DNA of 64,000 nt from Deltaproteobacteria bacterium (GCA_029860075.1 JAOUBX010000005.1:45030-109029), one strand, 5' to 3'; counted from the first letter of the stretch, positions 26,685 through 36,305 are shown. Notes: generated by a model not told the origin, from the sequence alone. Translations and numbers: made by a program.

Positions 26685-27689
26685 ATGCCTGAAATAACGG
26701 TAATTATTCCCACTCTTAATCGAGCTGACTATTTAAAAACAGCATTAGAAAGTTTAAGAGAACAAACACTCAGCAATAGCCATTTTGAAGTGATTGTTGT
26801 AGACAATGGCTCACAGGACAATACTTTAGAGGTTACAGAACATTTCATCAGAAATAACAATATTAATTTAAGGTATGTTCTTGAAAAGAATTATGGATTG
26901 CATAATGGAAGACATCGAGGTGCAGTGGAAGCAAAGTCTGAAATCCTTTCCTATATTGATGACGATGTTATTGTTACAAAAGCTTGGCTTCAGTCGATTA
27001 AGGAAGCTTTCAGTGATGGGGATGTCTCTTTGGTTGGTGGGAAAATATTACCACACTGGGAAGGCGATATTCCTCATTGGTTAAATTCTTTTAAATACGA
27101 TGTTGACGGGGGCTGGGCAATTGGGTATTTGAGCCTTCTCGATTTGGGCGATAGAGTGAAAAGAATACCTGCTCATTATGTTTACGGCTGTAACTTTTCT
27201 ATCCGAAAGTCTATTCTTTATGAATGCGGAGGTTTTAATCCTGATGGTATGCCGCAGGAACTAATAAAGTACAGGGGAAATGGAGAGAGTGCTCTTTCAG
27301 AGCAAATAATGAATAAAAACAATATATCTCTCTATGTTCCTTCTGCTGCTGTTTTCCATCGAATCCCTGAAATGCGTTTGACAATAGAGTACTTTTGCCG
27401 GAGGGCATATAATCAGGGGATTTCAGACTCCTTTTCAGAAATCAGGAAAGCAGGTGCTTTGACGAAACAGGAAAAAGAGAATAGAGATTCTTCTTCATTT
27501 ATTAATCGCTTAAAACAGCTATTAACGTTTTCTCCTGTCTTTTCGGAAGAAGCCGAGATTGAAAAAAATAATATTCAGAAACAGGTCAGAGAGGCTTACC
27601 AGAAGGGGAAGGCCTACCACCGTTCCCAAGTGGAAAAAGATCCCCATCTTTTGAAATATGTATTAAAGGACAATTACTTCAAGGATTAA
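26685..27689 (+). CDS. glycosyltransferase family 2 protein
   Basis: 334 residues. ITVIIPTLNRADYLKTALES, VIVVDNGSQDNT and YIDDDVIV mark the GT-A nucleotide- and metal-binding sites. GGKILPHW and YGCNFSIRKS follow. It resembles the GT2 protein at 34405-35334 in these segments more than the other GT2 enzymes here, suggesting paralogy. No membrane anchor is seen. The preceding 146 bases show no feature. Confidence 0.87.
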   Translation: MPEITVIIPTLNRADYLKTALESLREQTLSNSHFEVIVVDNGSQDNTLEVTEHFIRNNNINLRYVLEKNYGLHNGRHRGAVEAKSEILSYIDDDVIVTKAWLQSIKEAFSDGDVSLVGGKILPHWEGDIPHWLNSFKYDVDGGWAIGYLSLLDLGDRVKRIPAHYVYGCNFSIRKSILYECGGFNPDGMPQELIKYRGNGESALSEQIMNKNNISLYVPSAAVFHRIPEMRLTIEYFCRRAYNQGISDSFSEIRKAGALTKQEKENRDSSSFINRLKQLLTFSPVFSEEAEIEKNNIQKQVREAYQKGKAYHRSQVEKDPHLLKYVLKDNYFKD

Positions 27690-27724
27690 TATCTTTTTAG
27701 TTATTTAATATAAGGAGGAAGCAT

Positions 27725-28129
27725 TTGAAGGGGAAAGTTGAAAAAGTTGTTGATGGGCAAAACTTGCTGTCCATCATCATTTATGCTGGTTATGCCAAGG
27801 AAGGAATAGAATTTTTTACACCAAATGAATTTTCTCAGCAGCTTGCATACATGAACCGACCAGTTGGATTTCAGATTGAACCACATGTCCATAACTATGT
27901 GCCAAGAAAGGTCCACTTTACTCAGGAAGTGTTACTTATACGCAAAGGAAAGATCAAGGTTGATTTTTATTCACAGGATAAAATGTATCTTGAAAGCCGT
28001 GTACTTGAAACGGGTGACGTGATATTGCTGGCTTCTGGAGGCCATGGGTTCACTATGCTTGAAGCTACCGAAATAATTGAAGTGAAACAGGGCCCTTATA
28101 CAGGAGATGAAGATAAAACCAGGTTTTAA
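27725..28129 (+). CDS. cupin-fold protein of the polysaccharide locus
   Basis: The start is TTG 27725, directly behind AGGAGG. 134 residues form one cupin barrel: motif 1 includes EPHVHNYVPRK then TQEVLLIRKGKI, and motif 2 is GDVILLASGGHGF. The histidines suggest a metal site. Small cupins next to DegT aminotransferases can be sugar ketoisomerases or oxygenase-like enzymes, but this one lacks features that would decide. It directly precedes an aminotransferase, so a joint step in amino-sugar synthesis is possible. Confidence 0.7.
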   Translation: MKGKVEKVVDGQNLLSIIIYAGYAKEGIEFFTPNEFSQQLAYMNRPVGFQIEPHVHNYVPRKVHFTQEVLLIRKGKIKVDFYSQDKMYLESRVLETGDVILLASGGHGFTMLEATEIIEVKQGPYTGDEDKTRF

Positions 28130-28161
28130 GGGATAACACACCTTCCCAATAAGGATTGATA

Positions 28162-29271
28162 ATGATTCCCGTGAATGCCCCCCTTCTTGATGGTCGTGAG
28201 AAAGAACTTCTTCTGGAGTGTATAGACAGTGGTTGGATCTCTTCAGAAGGTCCCTTTGTCAGGCAGTTTGAAGAACAATTTTCTGCAAGAGTTGATCGCA
28301 AATATGGTATTGCCGTAGCCAATGGTTCTGCTGCCCTGGATGTTGCTGTGGCAGCGATAGGTATTGGCAAGGGCGATGAAGTCATTATGCCGGCTTTTAC
28401 GATTATTTCGCCGGCTGCCTCTGTCGTAAGAGCAGGTGGTATCCCGGTTTTGGTGGACAGTGATCCTTTTACCTGGAACATGGATATCTCCCAGGTTGAG
28501 AGAAAGATTACCGAAAAAACGAAGGCGATTATGGTTGTTCATATCTATGGTTTGCCCGTAGATATGAATCCGCTTATAGAGATTGCCGAAAAGCATGGAC
28601 TGAAAATTATCGAGGATGCAGCCGAGATGCATGGACAGACCTATAATGGGAAACCGTGCGGAAGTTTTGGAGATATCAGCACTTTTAGTTTTTATTCAAA
28701 TAAACATATAACAACAGGTGAAGGGGGGATGGCAGTAACAGATGATGAAGGATTGGCAGAAAAGTGTAGATACTATCGCAACCTCTGTTTCCAATCTAAA
28801 AAGCGATTTGTTCATGAAGACATGGGGTGGAATTATCGGATGACGAATATGCAGGCAGCACTCGGTCTGGCCCAGCTTGAGCGCCTTGATGAGTTTGTTG
28901 CCAGAAAACGGCATGTAGGAGAGTTCTATACCTCTTTGATATCAAATATCCCCGGACTGCAACTGCCTTTGTCCCAGACTGGCTATGCTGAAAATATCTA
29001 TTGGATTTATGGATTGGTACTGAACAAAGAGATCCCTTTTGATGCCGGAGAGGCTATGCGGCGACTTAGAAAAAAAGAGATTGGAACACGACCTTTTTTC
29101 TGGCCCATGCATGAGCAGCCAGTGTTTAATAAAATAGGACTTTTTGATGGAGAGAAACATCCGGTCGCAGAATGTTTGGCTAGAAGGGGCTTCTATATAC
29201 CCAGTGGCCTGGCACTTACAAAAGAACAGATGGGTCAGGTGTGCGGTGTGCTAAAGGAGGTTCTCGGATGA
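28162..29271 (+). CDS. DegT/DnrJ/EryC1/StrS-family aminotransferase
   Basis: The start at ATG 28162 is six bases after AAGGA. About 369 residues. NGSAALDVAV binds the cofactor phosphate. IIEDAAEMHG holds the Asp that contacts the pyridine nitrogen, and FSFYSNKHITTGEGG holds the PLP lysine (about K181). GWNYRMTNMQAALG is also typical. Such enzymes aminate nucleotide-linked ketosugars, giving an amino sugar for the glycan. The usual AQ/EAHG motif reads AEMHG here. Confidence 0.92.
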   Translation: MIPVNAPLLDGREKELLLECIDSGWISSEGPFVRQFEEQFSARVDRKYGIAVANGSAALDVAVAAIGIGKGDEVIMPAFTIISPAASVVRAGGIPVLVDSDPFTWNMDISQVERKITEKTKAIMVVHIYGLPVDMNPLIEIAEKHGLKIIEDAAEMHGQTYNGKPCGSFGDISTFSFYSNKHITTGEGGMAVTDDEGLAEKCRYYRNLCFQSKKRFVHEDMGWNYRMTNMQAALGLAQLERLDEFVARKRHVGEFYTSLISNIPGLQLPLSQTGYAENIYWIYGLVLNKEIPFDAGEAMRRLRKKEIGTRPFFWPMHEQPVFNKIGLFDGEKHPVAECLARRGFYIPSGLALTKEQMGQVCGVLKEVLG

Positions 29272-30038
29272 AGGTTTTCGGGAACGGTTACGCCGGTTTC
29301 TACGACACACTTTACGCGCAGAAGGACTACGTGGCTGAGTGTGACTACCTGGAAAGGCTTTTTGAGAAGTACTCCGGCACTCCTGTGAGCTCCGTACTTG
29401 ATATCGGATGCGGTACGGGCGGACACACTGTCGTGCTGGCTCGGCGCGGTTATGAGTGTGCGGGAGTGGATCTTTCCCCCGGAATGCTCGATCGGGCAAG
29501 GGAGAAGGCCGAAGAGGCGGGGGCAGCTGTCGAATTCATTGAGGGCGATCTTCGTGACTTTGACTTGGCGAGGCGTTTCGGCACCGTGATTGCCATGTTC
29601 GCGGTGATGGGGTATCAGACGACAAATGAGGACGTTGAGAACACGTTAAGGACGGTTAGAAGGCACCTTGGAAAAGGAGGACTCTTTATCTTCGACATAT
29701 GGTCGGGTCCGGCAGTTCTCAGCCAAAAACCGACGGACAGGGAGAAGTTTATTGAAGGGGGAGAGCCGGACGAGAGGATATTAAGGACTGCAAAGCCCCG
29801 GCTCGATATACTGAACCACACAGTGGAGGTCGACTATACGGTTGTGCGTACCAAAGGTAAAAAGATTATAGATGAAACAAAGGAATCACATCTAATGAGA
29901 TTTTTCTTCCCGCAGGAGATGAAATACTTCCTTTCGAAAAACGGGTTTGAGCTGGTAGTCGTGATGCCCTTTATGGAGTTTGACAAAACCCCCTCAGTAA
30001 AGGACTGGAATGTTCAGTTTGTCGCAAGGGCTTGCTAA
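29268..30038 (+). CDS. class I SAM-dependent methyltransferase (GC-richer than neighbours)
   Basis: The ATG at 29268 overlaps the aminotransferase stop (ATGA), giving 256 residues. VLDIGCGTGGHTVVLARRG is motif I and VDLSPGMLDRAREK is motif II, as in Methyltransf_25 proteins. Its codons are visibly richer in G and C at third positions than the flanking genes, which suggests separate acquisition. N- or O-methylation of the neighbouring amino sugar is an inference. Confidence 0.88.
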   Translation: MKVFGNGYAGFYDTLYAQKDYVAECDYLERLFEKYSGTPVSSVLDIGCGTGGHTVVLARRGYECAGVDLSPGMLDRAREKAEEAGAAVEFIEGDLRDFDLARRFGTVIAMFAVMGYQTTNEDVENTLRTVRRHLGKGGLFIFDIWSGPAVLSQKPTDREKFIEGGEPDERILRTAKPRLDILNHTVEVDYTVVRTKGKKIIDETKESHLMRFFFPQEMKYFLSKNGFELVVVMPFMEFDKTPSVKDWNVQFVARAC

Positions 30039-30049
30039 TGAGCGGTTAA

Positions 30050-31345
30050 ATGGGTAAAAGTGCGGCACTTAATAAAAAGGTAGCGTTCTTTGTATATGAT
30101 TATATCCTCAGTGAATCGCCCACAATTGTATATAGCGCCCTGGAGCTTGCGAAAAATGGGTTTCAGGTGGATATATTCTACAATAAGCGTATTGACGATA
30201 GAAATGTATTTACTAATGATAATATAAGTATAAAATTCCCTCCAATGCCTTCCGGCTCCGAGGGTATGAAGTTTGATATCGCGGTGGGGGTGCATGAAAA
30301 CAGGACAGGTGGTCTCGTCCATAAAGCAAAACAAGCCATTAAGTCTGCAATGCCGTCGGTCATATTGAAAATAATGTATTGCTTTTTTTCTTTGTACCAT
30401 CGGATATTTGCCTCCTTTAACTTCTATTATGGAGAAATAAAATTCATCAGACAGATAAAGGGGATAATAAACAAGGATTATTATGATTGCTTCATAGCAG
30501 TGGAGCCAGAGGGACTGTTGCCATGCACATATTTTTCCATCAGGCACAAGGTACCCTTAATATATTTCAGTCTGGAACTTAATAATCTTTCCTGGGACAA
30601 GAAAAGACCGCTTTTTAAATTTTTTGAAAGGCTTGGGAATAAACGGGCAATTTGCACAATTATTCAAGACGAGGAAAGGGCAGGGATTTTGCTGAAGGAT
30701 AACAGGGTTGAAGACCAGGAGGTAATAATTCTACCGGTTTCGGCACGTGGTGCTGCCTACAGGAAAAAATCCAATTATCTCAGAGAAAAACTTGGAATAC
30801 CTGAAGACAAAAAGATTGTCCTTTATGCAGGCTGTATAAGTGGGTGGGCAATGTGTGTTGAATTGGCAGAGGCTTCATCCAAATGGAATGAGGAGTTTGT
30901 GCTTGTGCTGCATGGGCCTCGTCATGAAAAGGATTGCCTTGAAAGGTTGATGCCCTATACCGAAGACGGCAGGGTAAGGCTGTCCCTGGATTGGGTTCCT
31001 TACGGTGAACTGGACGCACTAATTTCATCAGGGGATGTTGGGATTGCCTTGTATAGAGGTGATGTTCTCAATAATCGGCTCATTGGCGCTGCGTCTTCAA
31101 AATTTGCCCAGTATTTAAAGTGCGGAATACCGATAATAACCAATGATTATTCCAGCATTAGGAAAGTTATTAATAAATACAAATGTGGAGAATGCATTGC
31201 AGACATATCAGAAAGCGGTATTGCAATTGAGGAGATATTTGGAAACTATCTTACATACAGCAAAGGCGCTTATGAATGTTATGAAAAAAGATATAATTTT
31301 TCCAGTAATTTCAAACCTGTCATTGATAAGTTGTCCACCCTTTAA
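30050..31345 (+). CDS. GT4-like glycosyltransferase
   Basis: 431 residues, GT-B-like. The N-terminal half has YDYILSESPTIVYSALEL and a hydrophobic stretch near residues 100-130. The C-terminal half has IVLYAGCISGWAMCVELAEA, LVLHGP and SSGDVGIALYRGD, then the donor-site helix SKFAQYLKCGIPIITND. The glycine-rich EX7E motif is less obvious than in typical GT4 enzymes. It starts 11 bases after the methyltransferase. The acceptor is unknown. Confidence 0.75.
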   Translation: MGKSAALNKKVAFFVYDYILSESPTIVYSALELAKNGFQVDIFYNKRIDDRNVFTNDNISIKFPPMPSGSEGMKFDIAVGVHENRTGGLVHKAKQAIKSAMPSVILKIMYCFFSLYHRIFASFNFYYGEIKFIRQIKGIINKDYYDCFIAVEPEGLLPCTYFSIRHKVPLIYFSLELNNLSWDKKRPLFKFFERLGNKRAICTIIQDEERAGILLKDNRVEDQEVIILPVSARGAAYRKKSNYLREKLGIPEDKKIVLYAGCISGWAMCVELAEASSKWNEEFVLVLHGPRHEKDCLERLMPYTEDGRVRLSLDWVPYGELDALISSGDVGIALYRGDVLNNRLIGAASSKFAQYLKCGIPIITNDYSSIRKVINKYKCGECIADISESGIAIEEIFGNYLTYSKGAYECYEKRYNFSSNFKPVIDKLSTL

Positions 31346-31353
31346 GAGTGAGT

Positions 31354-32064
31354 ATGTTCACAAGACTGGCGCGGATATTTTCGACCGAGAGAATTTTATT
31401 GCACAAGGTGTATTGCCATCATCTTAAGAAGAACCCTCGAGTATCTTATATAATGAACTATAATGGGCACGATTATCCTTGTGATACTATATTGACTGAC
31501 AAGGTACGATCCCTTCCGAGTAATGAAAGGTACGTGAAAACCGGCTGGTATGAACTGATGTTGCTCCGTTATGGACTTGCCATGAGTTACGGCGGAGGCA
31601 AGGATATCCTGGATACTTGCAGTGGTCTTGGATGGGGGGCTTTTCTAATGGAAGGGGTTTGCAGAAGCCTGACATGCATAGAACTGGACTGGGAGTCGAT
31701 TAAGTTCTCCAATGCTGTATGGCCCTGCAAACATGTAAATATAGTCAATGGGTCTGTACTTGAAATGCCCTTTTCGGGAGATTTTTTCCATTTGGTGACG
31801 GCAATGGAGAGTATCGAACATTTTTGCGTAGATGACATAAAGATTTACCTGAACGAACTATATAGAGTACTCAAGCCGGGCGGCATGCTGGTGGGAAGTT
31901 CATACTTTACCGATACTGAAGACGACGCGGAAAAAGTTTGTTCGAAAAATAAATTTCACCTTCATATCTGCACTCGTGCAGAGATAGAAAGGCTGCTTAC
32001 AGAGGCAGGTTTTAACAATATAAGAATATATAATAATAAATTATTCCTGACCGCAAGAAAGTAG
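31354..32064 (+). CDS. SAM-dependent methyltransferase
   Basis: The start is at ATG 31354, with GTG 31348 as an alternative. 236 residues. The glycine-rich loop ILDTCSGLGWGAFLMEG is an unusual motif I with Cys in place of the common Gly. SVLEMPFSGDFFHLVTAMESIEHF and LYRVLKPGGMLVGSSYF follow and secure the Methyltransf_11-like assignment. It lies eight bases after the preceding glycosyltransferase in the same run. The substrate is unknown. Confidence 0.85.
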   Translation: MFTRLARIFSTERILLHKVYCHHLKKNPRVSYIMNYNGHDYPCDTILTDKVRSLPSNERYVKTGWYELMLLRYGLAMSYGGGKDILDTCSGLGWGAFLMEGVCRSLTCIELDWESIKFSNAVWPCKHVNIVNGSVLEMPFSGDFFHLVTAMESIEHFCVDDIKIYLNELYRVLKPGGMLVGSSYFTDTEDDAEKVCSKNKFHLHICTRAEIERLLTEAGFNNIRIYNNKLFLTARK

Positions 32065-32089
32065 GGATATATTCTATGGCAGATGTGCA

Positions 32090-33400
32090 ATGAATATACT
32101 TATGATGACATCTCCGGCGCCAAAGATCGCGCCGTTCTGGACCTCAGAGAAGAGGCCCCCGCTGGGGGTGGGCTACCTTATTGCCGTACTCAAGGCAGAA
32201 GGCCACAATATCTTTTTTATAGATAACTATCTTGAACCTGGTAATGTTCTTGAAACCGATTTCTTATCAAAAAATAAAATAGATTTTGTTGGAATATATT
32301 CCAACACGATATGTTATCAGGAAACAGTCTCAATGTTTATTAAATTGCAGGAACTTAGAGAAAAAAAGTTGTGGCATGGAAAAATTGTTGTTGGTGGCCC
32401 CCACACTTCCGTCGGTCTGGATACTATCCCTGAATTTGTTGATCATATAGTTATAGGAGAAGGAGAATTGTCCGTTCCAGAGATAATTTCTGGGAAGCAA
32501 AAAAATAGGGTGGTTCGTGGGAAACCTGTTATGGATATGGACAGTCTCCCTCTTCCTGCATGGGAGGAATTTATTTATAAACCTTACCTTTGGAAGCATT
32601 CATGGGTTGATGCTTATCCGTTATATACTTTTAACACGAGCCGTGGCTGTCCTTTCGATTGCAACTTCTGTTCTGTTCAGTCAATTTGGGGACAAACATA
32701 CAGATATATGTCGGCAGGAAGAATTGTGTCAGATATTGTTTACATGATGAAGTATTATGGACTAAAGGGAGCCTATTTTAGAGAAGATCACTTTACTCTC
32801 AAGAAATCAAGAATCGTAGAGTTTTGTGAGTTGCTATTAAAGAAGAATATAAGAATAGACTGGCTATGTGAAACAAGGGTAGACAATTTATGTGATCTGG
32901 AGTACCAAAAGCTCATGGCCAAGGCTGGATGCAAGGCTTTCTATATAGGTGTAGAAAGTGGCAGTCCCAGGATGCTGGAGTTTTTCAAAAAAGAAGAGAC
33001 TGTAGAACAATTTACAGAAGCATTCCATATGGCTAAGGAAGTGGGGATAAAAACGTATGCCAGTTTTGTTGTCGGAGCTCCAACTGAAACAGAAGAAGAC
33101 AGGAAGATGACGGAAGATCTCATCTCTACTATAAAGCCTGATTATACTGGAAAGAATGTTTTTGTTGGTATCCCTGGCTCGGAGCTTTACGATTATGTTA
33201 AAAAAAATCGGCTTTATGAATATGAAGATTTGAATAAGGTATTGTATTTGAAGGGGCATAATAAGCGCGTTGATATTTACTATGGCGGGAATCCATACTT
33301 AAAAATCCCAAATTCGACAATAAGAAGGAAGATATTGGCTTTTGAGTTAAAGAATAGAGCTATTGGATTATATGGCCGGCTTAGAAAAATATTGCGGTAA
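32090..33400 (+). CDS. B12-binding-domain radical SAM protein
   Basis: 436 residues. The N-terminal ~140 residues form a Rossmann-like cobalamin-binding-type domain (PPLGVGYLIAVLKAEGH, then VVGGPHTS and IGEGE). The radical SAM core has the cluster motif SRGCPFDCNFCSV and an iron-sulfur/SAM barrel ending near residue ~360. This architecture is common in enzymes that methylate or rearrange unreactive carbons. In a glycan locus it could modify a sugar or lipid carrier. The reaction cannot be assigned. Confidence 0.9.
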   Translation: MNILMMTSPAPKIAPFWTSEKRPPLGVGYLIAVLKAEGHNIFFIDNYLEPGNVLETDFLSKNKIDFVGIYSNTICYQETVSMFIKLQELREKKLWHGKIVVGGPHTSVGLDTIPEFVDHIVIGEGELSVPEIISGKQKNRVVRGKPVMDMDSLPLPAWEEFIYKPYLWKHSWVDAYPLYTFNTSRGCPFDCNFCSVQSIWGQTYRYMSAGRIVSDIVYMMKYYGLKGAYFREDHFTLKKSRIVEFCELLLKKNIRIDWLCETRVDNLCDLEYQKLMAKAGCKAFYIGVESGSPRMLEFFKKEETVEQFTEAFHMAKEVGIKTYASFVVGAPTETEEDRKMTEDLISTIKPDYTGKNVFVGIPGSELYDYVKKNRLYEYEDLNKVLYLKGHNKRVDIYYGGNPYLKIPNSTIRRKILAFELKNRAIGLYGRLRKILR

Positions 33401-34418
33401 TTTAAGCAATCCAAAAGTTACAGTCCTTATGTCTGTCTACAACGGAGAAAAATATCTCCGGGAAGCGATTGATAGCATACTTGATCAATCCTTTAAGGAC
33501 TTTGAATTTTTGATTATAAATGACGGATCGATAGATAAAACTCATGAGATACTCAAATCTTATGATGGCACCTGTCTTAGAATCATAGAACAGGAAAATA
33601 TGGGCTTAACCAAATCCCTTAATAAGGGTTTGTCGCTGGCCAAAGGACAGTATATTGCCAGAATGGATGCCGATGACATTAGCCTCCCCCATCGACTTGA
33701 AAAACAGGTCAGGCTTATGGATAGGGAGCCAGATATTGGAATTTGCGGAACATGGGTCAAGACTATCGGTGACTCAAAAGAAGATATTTGGCGTTACCCG
33801 ACAGAGCCAGAGGTTATAAGATGCCGGATGCTTTTTGAATCGGCACTTGCACACCCATCTGTCATGATACGGCGAAGTTTTTTTATCAATAACCATCTGA
33901 GCTATGATGAGAAGCTCCAGTGGGCGCAGGATTACGAATTATGGGTCAGGTGCTCAAGCCTTTCCACTTTGAAAAATTTAGAGGAGGTACTTCTTTTATA
34001 CCGCAGCCATCCTAATGGGGTGGGGAAAAGGTCATCCTGCGAACAAAGGGCTGCAGCTAACCTTGTAAGGAAGCAACAGCTCTCACAGATTGGTTTAAGG
34101 CCGGACTCGGCAGAGTTTAATATTCACGAACGTTTGAGTTATTACGATTTTGAAATTTGTAAGGAGTTTGTTGAAGCGGCCAATTTATGGTTGATGAAAT
34201 TGCTGGATGCAAACGGTAAGGTGGGCTACTATCATAATTCAGATTTTGAACAGGTTTTGGCCAAGAGGTGGTATAGGGTATGCACAATGTCATCAGGGCT
34301 TGGTCTCTGGGTATGGAAGACCTTCTGTCAATCGTCGTTAAGTAAATCGGCTGGGCTGAATTTTGTTCAAAGGGCAAAACTCATGGCGAAGTGTGGAATG
34401 AAATATGGAGCAATCTGA
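33372..34418 (+). CDS. glycosyltransferase family 2 protein
   Basis: The start is at ATG 33372 (TTG 33363 is possible). It overlaps the radical SAM gene by 29 bases. GT-A motifs are VTVLMSVYNGEKYLREAIDS, LIINDGSIDKT and ARMDADDIS for DxD metal binding. WAQDYELWVRC supplies the acceptor/base region. About 348 residues; the C-terminal ~90 residues form a helical tail. A cytosolic role in chain assembly is inferred. Confidence 0.88.
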   Translation: MAGLEKYCGNLSNPKVTVLMSVYNGEKYLREAIDSILDQSFKDFEFLIINDGSIDKTHEILKSYDGTCLRIIEQENMGLTKSLNKGLSLAKGQYIARMDADDISLPHRLEKQVRLMDREPDIGICGTWVKTIGDSKEDIWRYPTEPEVIRCRMLFESALAHPSVMIRRSFFINNHLSYDEKLQWAQDYELWVRCSSLSTLKNLEEVLLLYRSHPNGVGKRSSCEQRAAANLVRKQQLSQIGLRPDSAEFNIHERLSYYDFEICKEFVEAANLWLMKLLDANGKVGYYHNSDFEQVLAKRWYRVCTMSSGLGLWVWKTFCQSSLSKSAGLNFVQRAKLMAKCGMKYGAI

Positions 34419-35334
34419 ACCGGATATTTCTATTGTTGTCTGCACATACAATCGTGCCGAGCTTCTGAAGGGTTGTCTCGAGAGCCTTGCCCATCAATCA
34501 GTTGAGGAATCTGACTACGAGGTTATCATTGTGGACAACAACTCGACTGACAACACCGAAGACATCGCAAATGCCTTTGCCGAGAGGTATCCAAATTTTT
34601 TTTACGTGAAGGAAGCTAATCAGGGGCTGAGCCATGCCAGAAACAAAGGATATATGGAGGCCCGTGGTAAGTACGTAGCTTATATCGATGACGATGCAAG
34701 GGCTGAGGCGAGATGGGCGGAGTTAATTGTGGAGGCTTTCGAGATAGTAACCCCTGCCCCAGTGGCCGTTGGCGGGAAAATCCTTCCGTGGTATGATATC
34801 CCCCCGCCAACGTGGTTTTCAGATAGTGTTGAGATGAGAAGTTGGGGGGAAGAGAAAGGATTTTTAAAGCAGCCAGACGCGCAGTTCGGTTTTTCCGGAT
34901 CAAATATGGCTATTAATAAATCTGTTCTTGTAAAATATAATGGCTTTTCTGCTGATTATGGCATGCTGGGTATTATGATGGGATTTGGGGAGGAGGCTGA
35001 GCTATTTTACCGCATTTATAAGGAGCACCCCCTATTCTGGTATGACCCTGCCGTTCAGGTGAGACATCGGGTGCCGGCTGAAAAGATGACTCTGTACTAC
35101 CAGATTAAGCGAAGCTTTATGGCGGGCATTGCTAAGGCAGGCATTGTCGAAGAGAACCGGTTATTTGGAATATTTAAGATGTCGATGCTCATAATACTCA
35201 AAATCGGCATATTGCCGCTTCGCATTAACTGGCTTAATCACAACCGGAAAAGAGGGCTTTTAAAGTGTGTCGAACCTGTAGCCTCCCATGCAGGCTTTTT
35301 AAAAGGATTAATTTCCCGAACATCTAACAGATGA
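34405..35334 (+). CDS. glycosyltransferase family 2 protein
   Basis: 309 residues, overlapping its neighbours by 14 and 4 bases. GT-A motifs are ISIVVCTYNRAELLKGCLES, VIIVDNNSTDNT and YIDDDARA. It is closely similar in these and later segments (GGKILPWY, FSGSNMAINKS) to the protein at 26685-27689. A hydrophobic, weakly amphipathic stretch near residues ~255-275 may bind the membrane. Sugar specificity is unknown. Confidence 0.88.
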   Translation: MEQSEPDISIVVCTYNRAELLKGCLESLAHQSVEESDYEVIIVDNNSTDNTEDIANAFAERYPNFFYVKEANQGLSHARNKGYMEARGKYVAYIDDDARAEARWAELIVEAFEIVTPAPVAVGGKILPWYDIPPPTWFSDSVEMRSWGEEKGFLKQPDAQFGFSGSNMAINKSVLVKYNGFSADYGMLGIMMGFGEEAELFYRIYKEHPLFWYDPAVQVRHRVPAEKMTLYYQIKRSFMAGIAKAGIVEENRLFGIFKMSMLIILKIGILPLRINWLNHNRKRGLLKCVEPVASHAGFLKGLISRTSNR

Positions 35335-36305
35335 GCACTATATTTGCTGAACAAATGTCAAATGACCGTCATAACACCACCATGAACTATCCGGTTGTAA
35401 GCATTGTTATCCCAACATTTAACCGTGCCCACCTTTTAGGCCTTGCTATAAACACTGTTCTTAGTCAAACTTATAGAAATTTTGATCTGATTATAGTAGA
35501 TGATGCCTCGGCAGATAATACGGAAGATATTGTAAACAGTTTTAATGACAATAGAATAAGATATTGTAGGCATGAAAAGAATAGAGGAGGTTCGGCAGCC
35601 AGGAATACCGGCATTAAGGCTGCCAGAGGAGAATATATTGCTTTTTTAGATGATGATGATGAGTGGTTACCGAGAAAATTGGAACAGCAGGTAGCAAAAT
35701 TTTCCGAGTCATCGGAAAAAGTTGGGCTGATTTATTGTGGATACGCTTGTGTGTACCAAGATAGGGTTGTATCAGAAATTATTCCTAAGTTAAAAGGGAG
35801 CATTTATCGAGAGACTCTGCAATCTTGTATTTTAGGTGGTCCTACTGCAATCGTTAAAAGGGAATGTTTCGATAAATCTGGATTTTTTGATGAAGATCTT
35901 AAAGCTTGCCAGGATTGGGACTTGTGGATCAGAATTGCAAAATTGTATGATTTTGATTTTGTGCCTGAAATACTTGCCAAGTATACTCTCCATGGCAATC
36001 AGGTGTCAGCAGGTTTGAATAACCGTATTTCAGCAAGGGAAATACTTTTGGATAAATACAAAGATGATTTGAAAGCATTTCCATCTGTCTTATCTCATCA
36101 TTTACAGCGGCTCGGTTCTCTCTATGCACTTGCTGACAAGCGTTCTGAAGGACTTAAATTTGTCCGCCATGCAATTCAGATTAACCCATTAAATTGGAAG
36201 AGATACCTTCACTTCTTACTGCTTTTTTTTTCCTCCGCTTTGTATAAAAAACTTCTGTGCAGATATGGTGTACAGAGAGAAGGAAATATTATTCTATATC
36301 ATTAA
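35331..36305 (+). CDS. glycosyltransferase family 2 protein
   Basis: 324 residues; the ATG overlaps the preceding stop. VSIVIPTFNRAHLLGLAINT, LIIVDDASADNT and AFLDDDDEWLPRKLEQQ are GT-A sites, and CQDWDLWIRIAKLY is the catalytic-base region. The C-terminal ~60 residues are helical. It is the last plus-strand gene of the locus; the next genes run toward it on the minus strand. No clear terminator lies in the 72-base gap. Confidence 0.88.
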   Translation: MSTIFAEQMSNDRHNTTMNYPVVSIVIPTFNRAHLLGLAINTVLSQTYRNFDLIIVDDASADNTEDIVNSFNDNRIRYCRHEKNRGGSAARNTGIKAARGEYIAFLDDDDEWLPRKLEQQVAKFSESSEKVGLIYCGYACVYQDRVVSEIIPKLKGSIYRETLQSCILGGPTAIVKRECFDKSGFFDEDLKACQDWDLWIRIAKLYDFDFVPEILAKYTLHGNQVSAGLNNRISAREILLDKYKDDLKAFPSVLSHHLQRLGSLYALADKRSEGLKFVRHAIQINPLNWKRYLHFLLLFFSSALYKKLLCRYGVQREGNIILYH

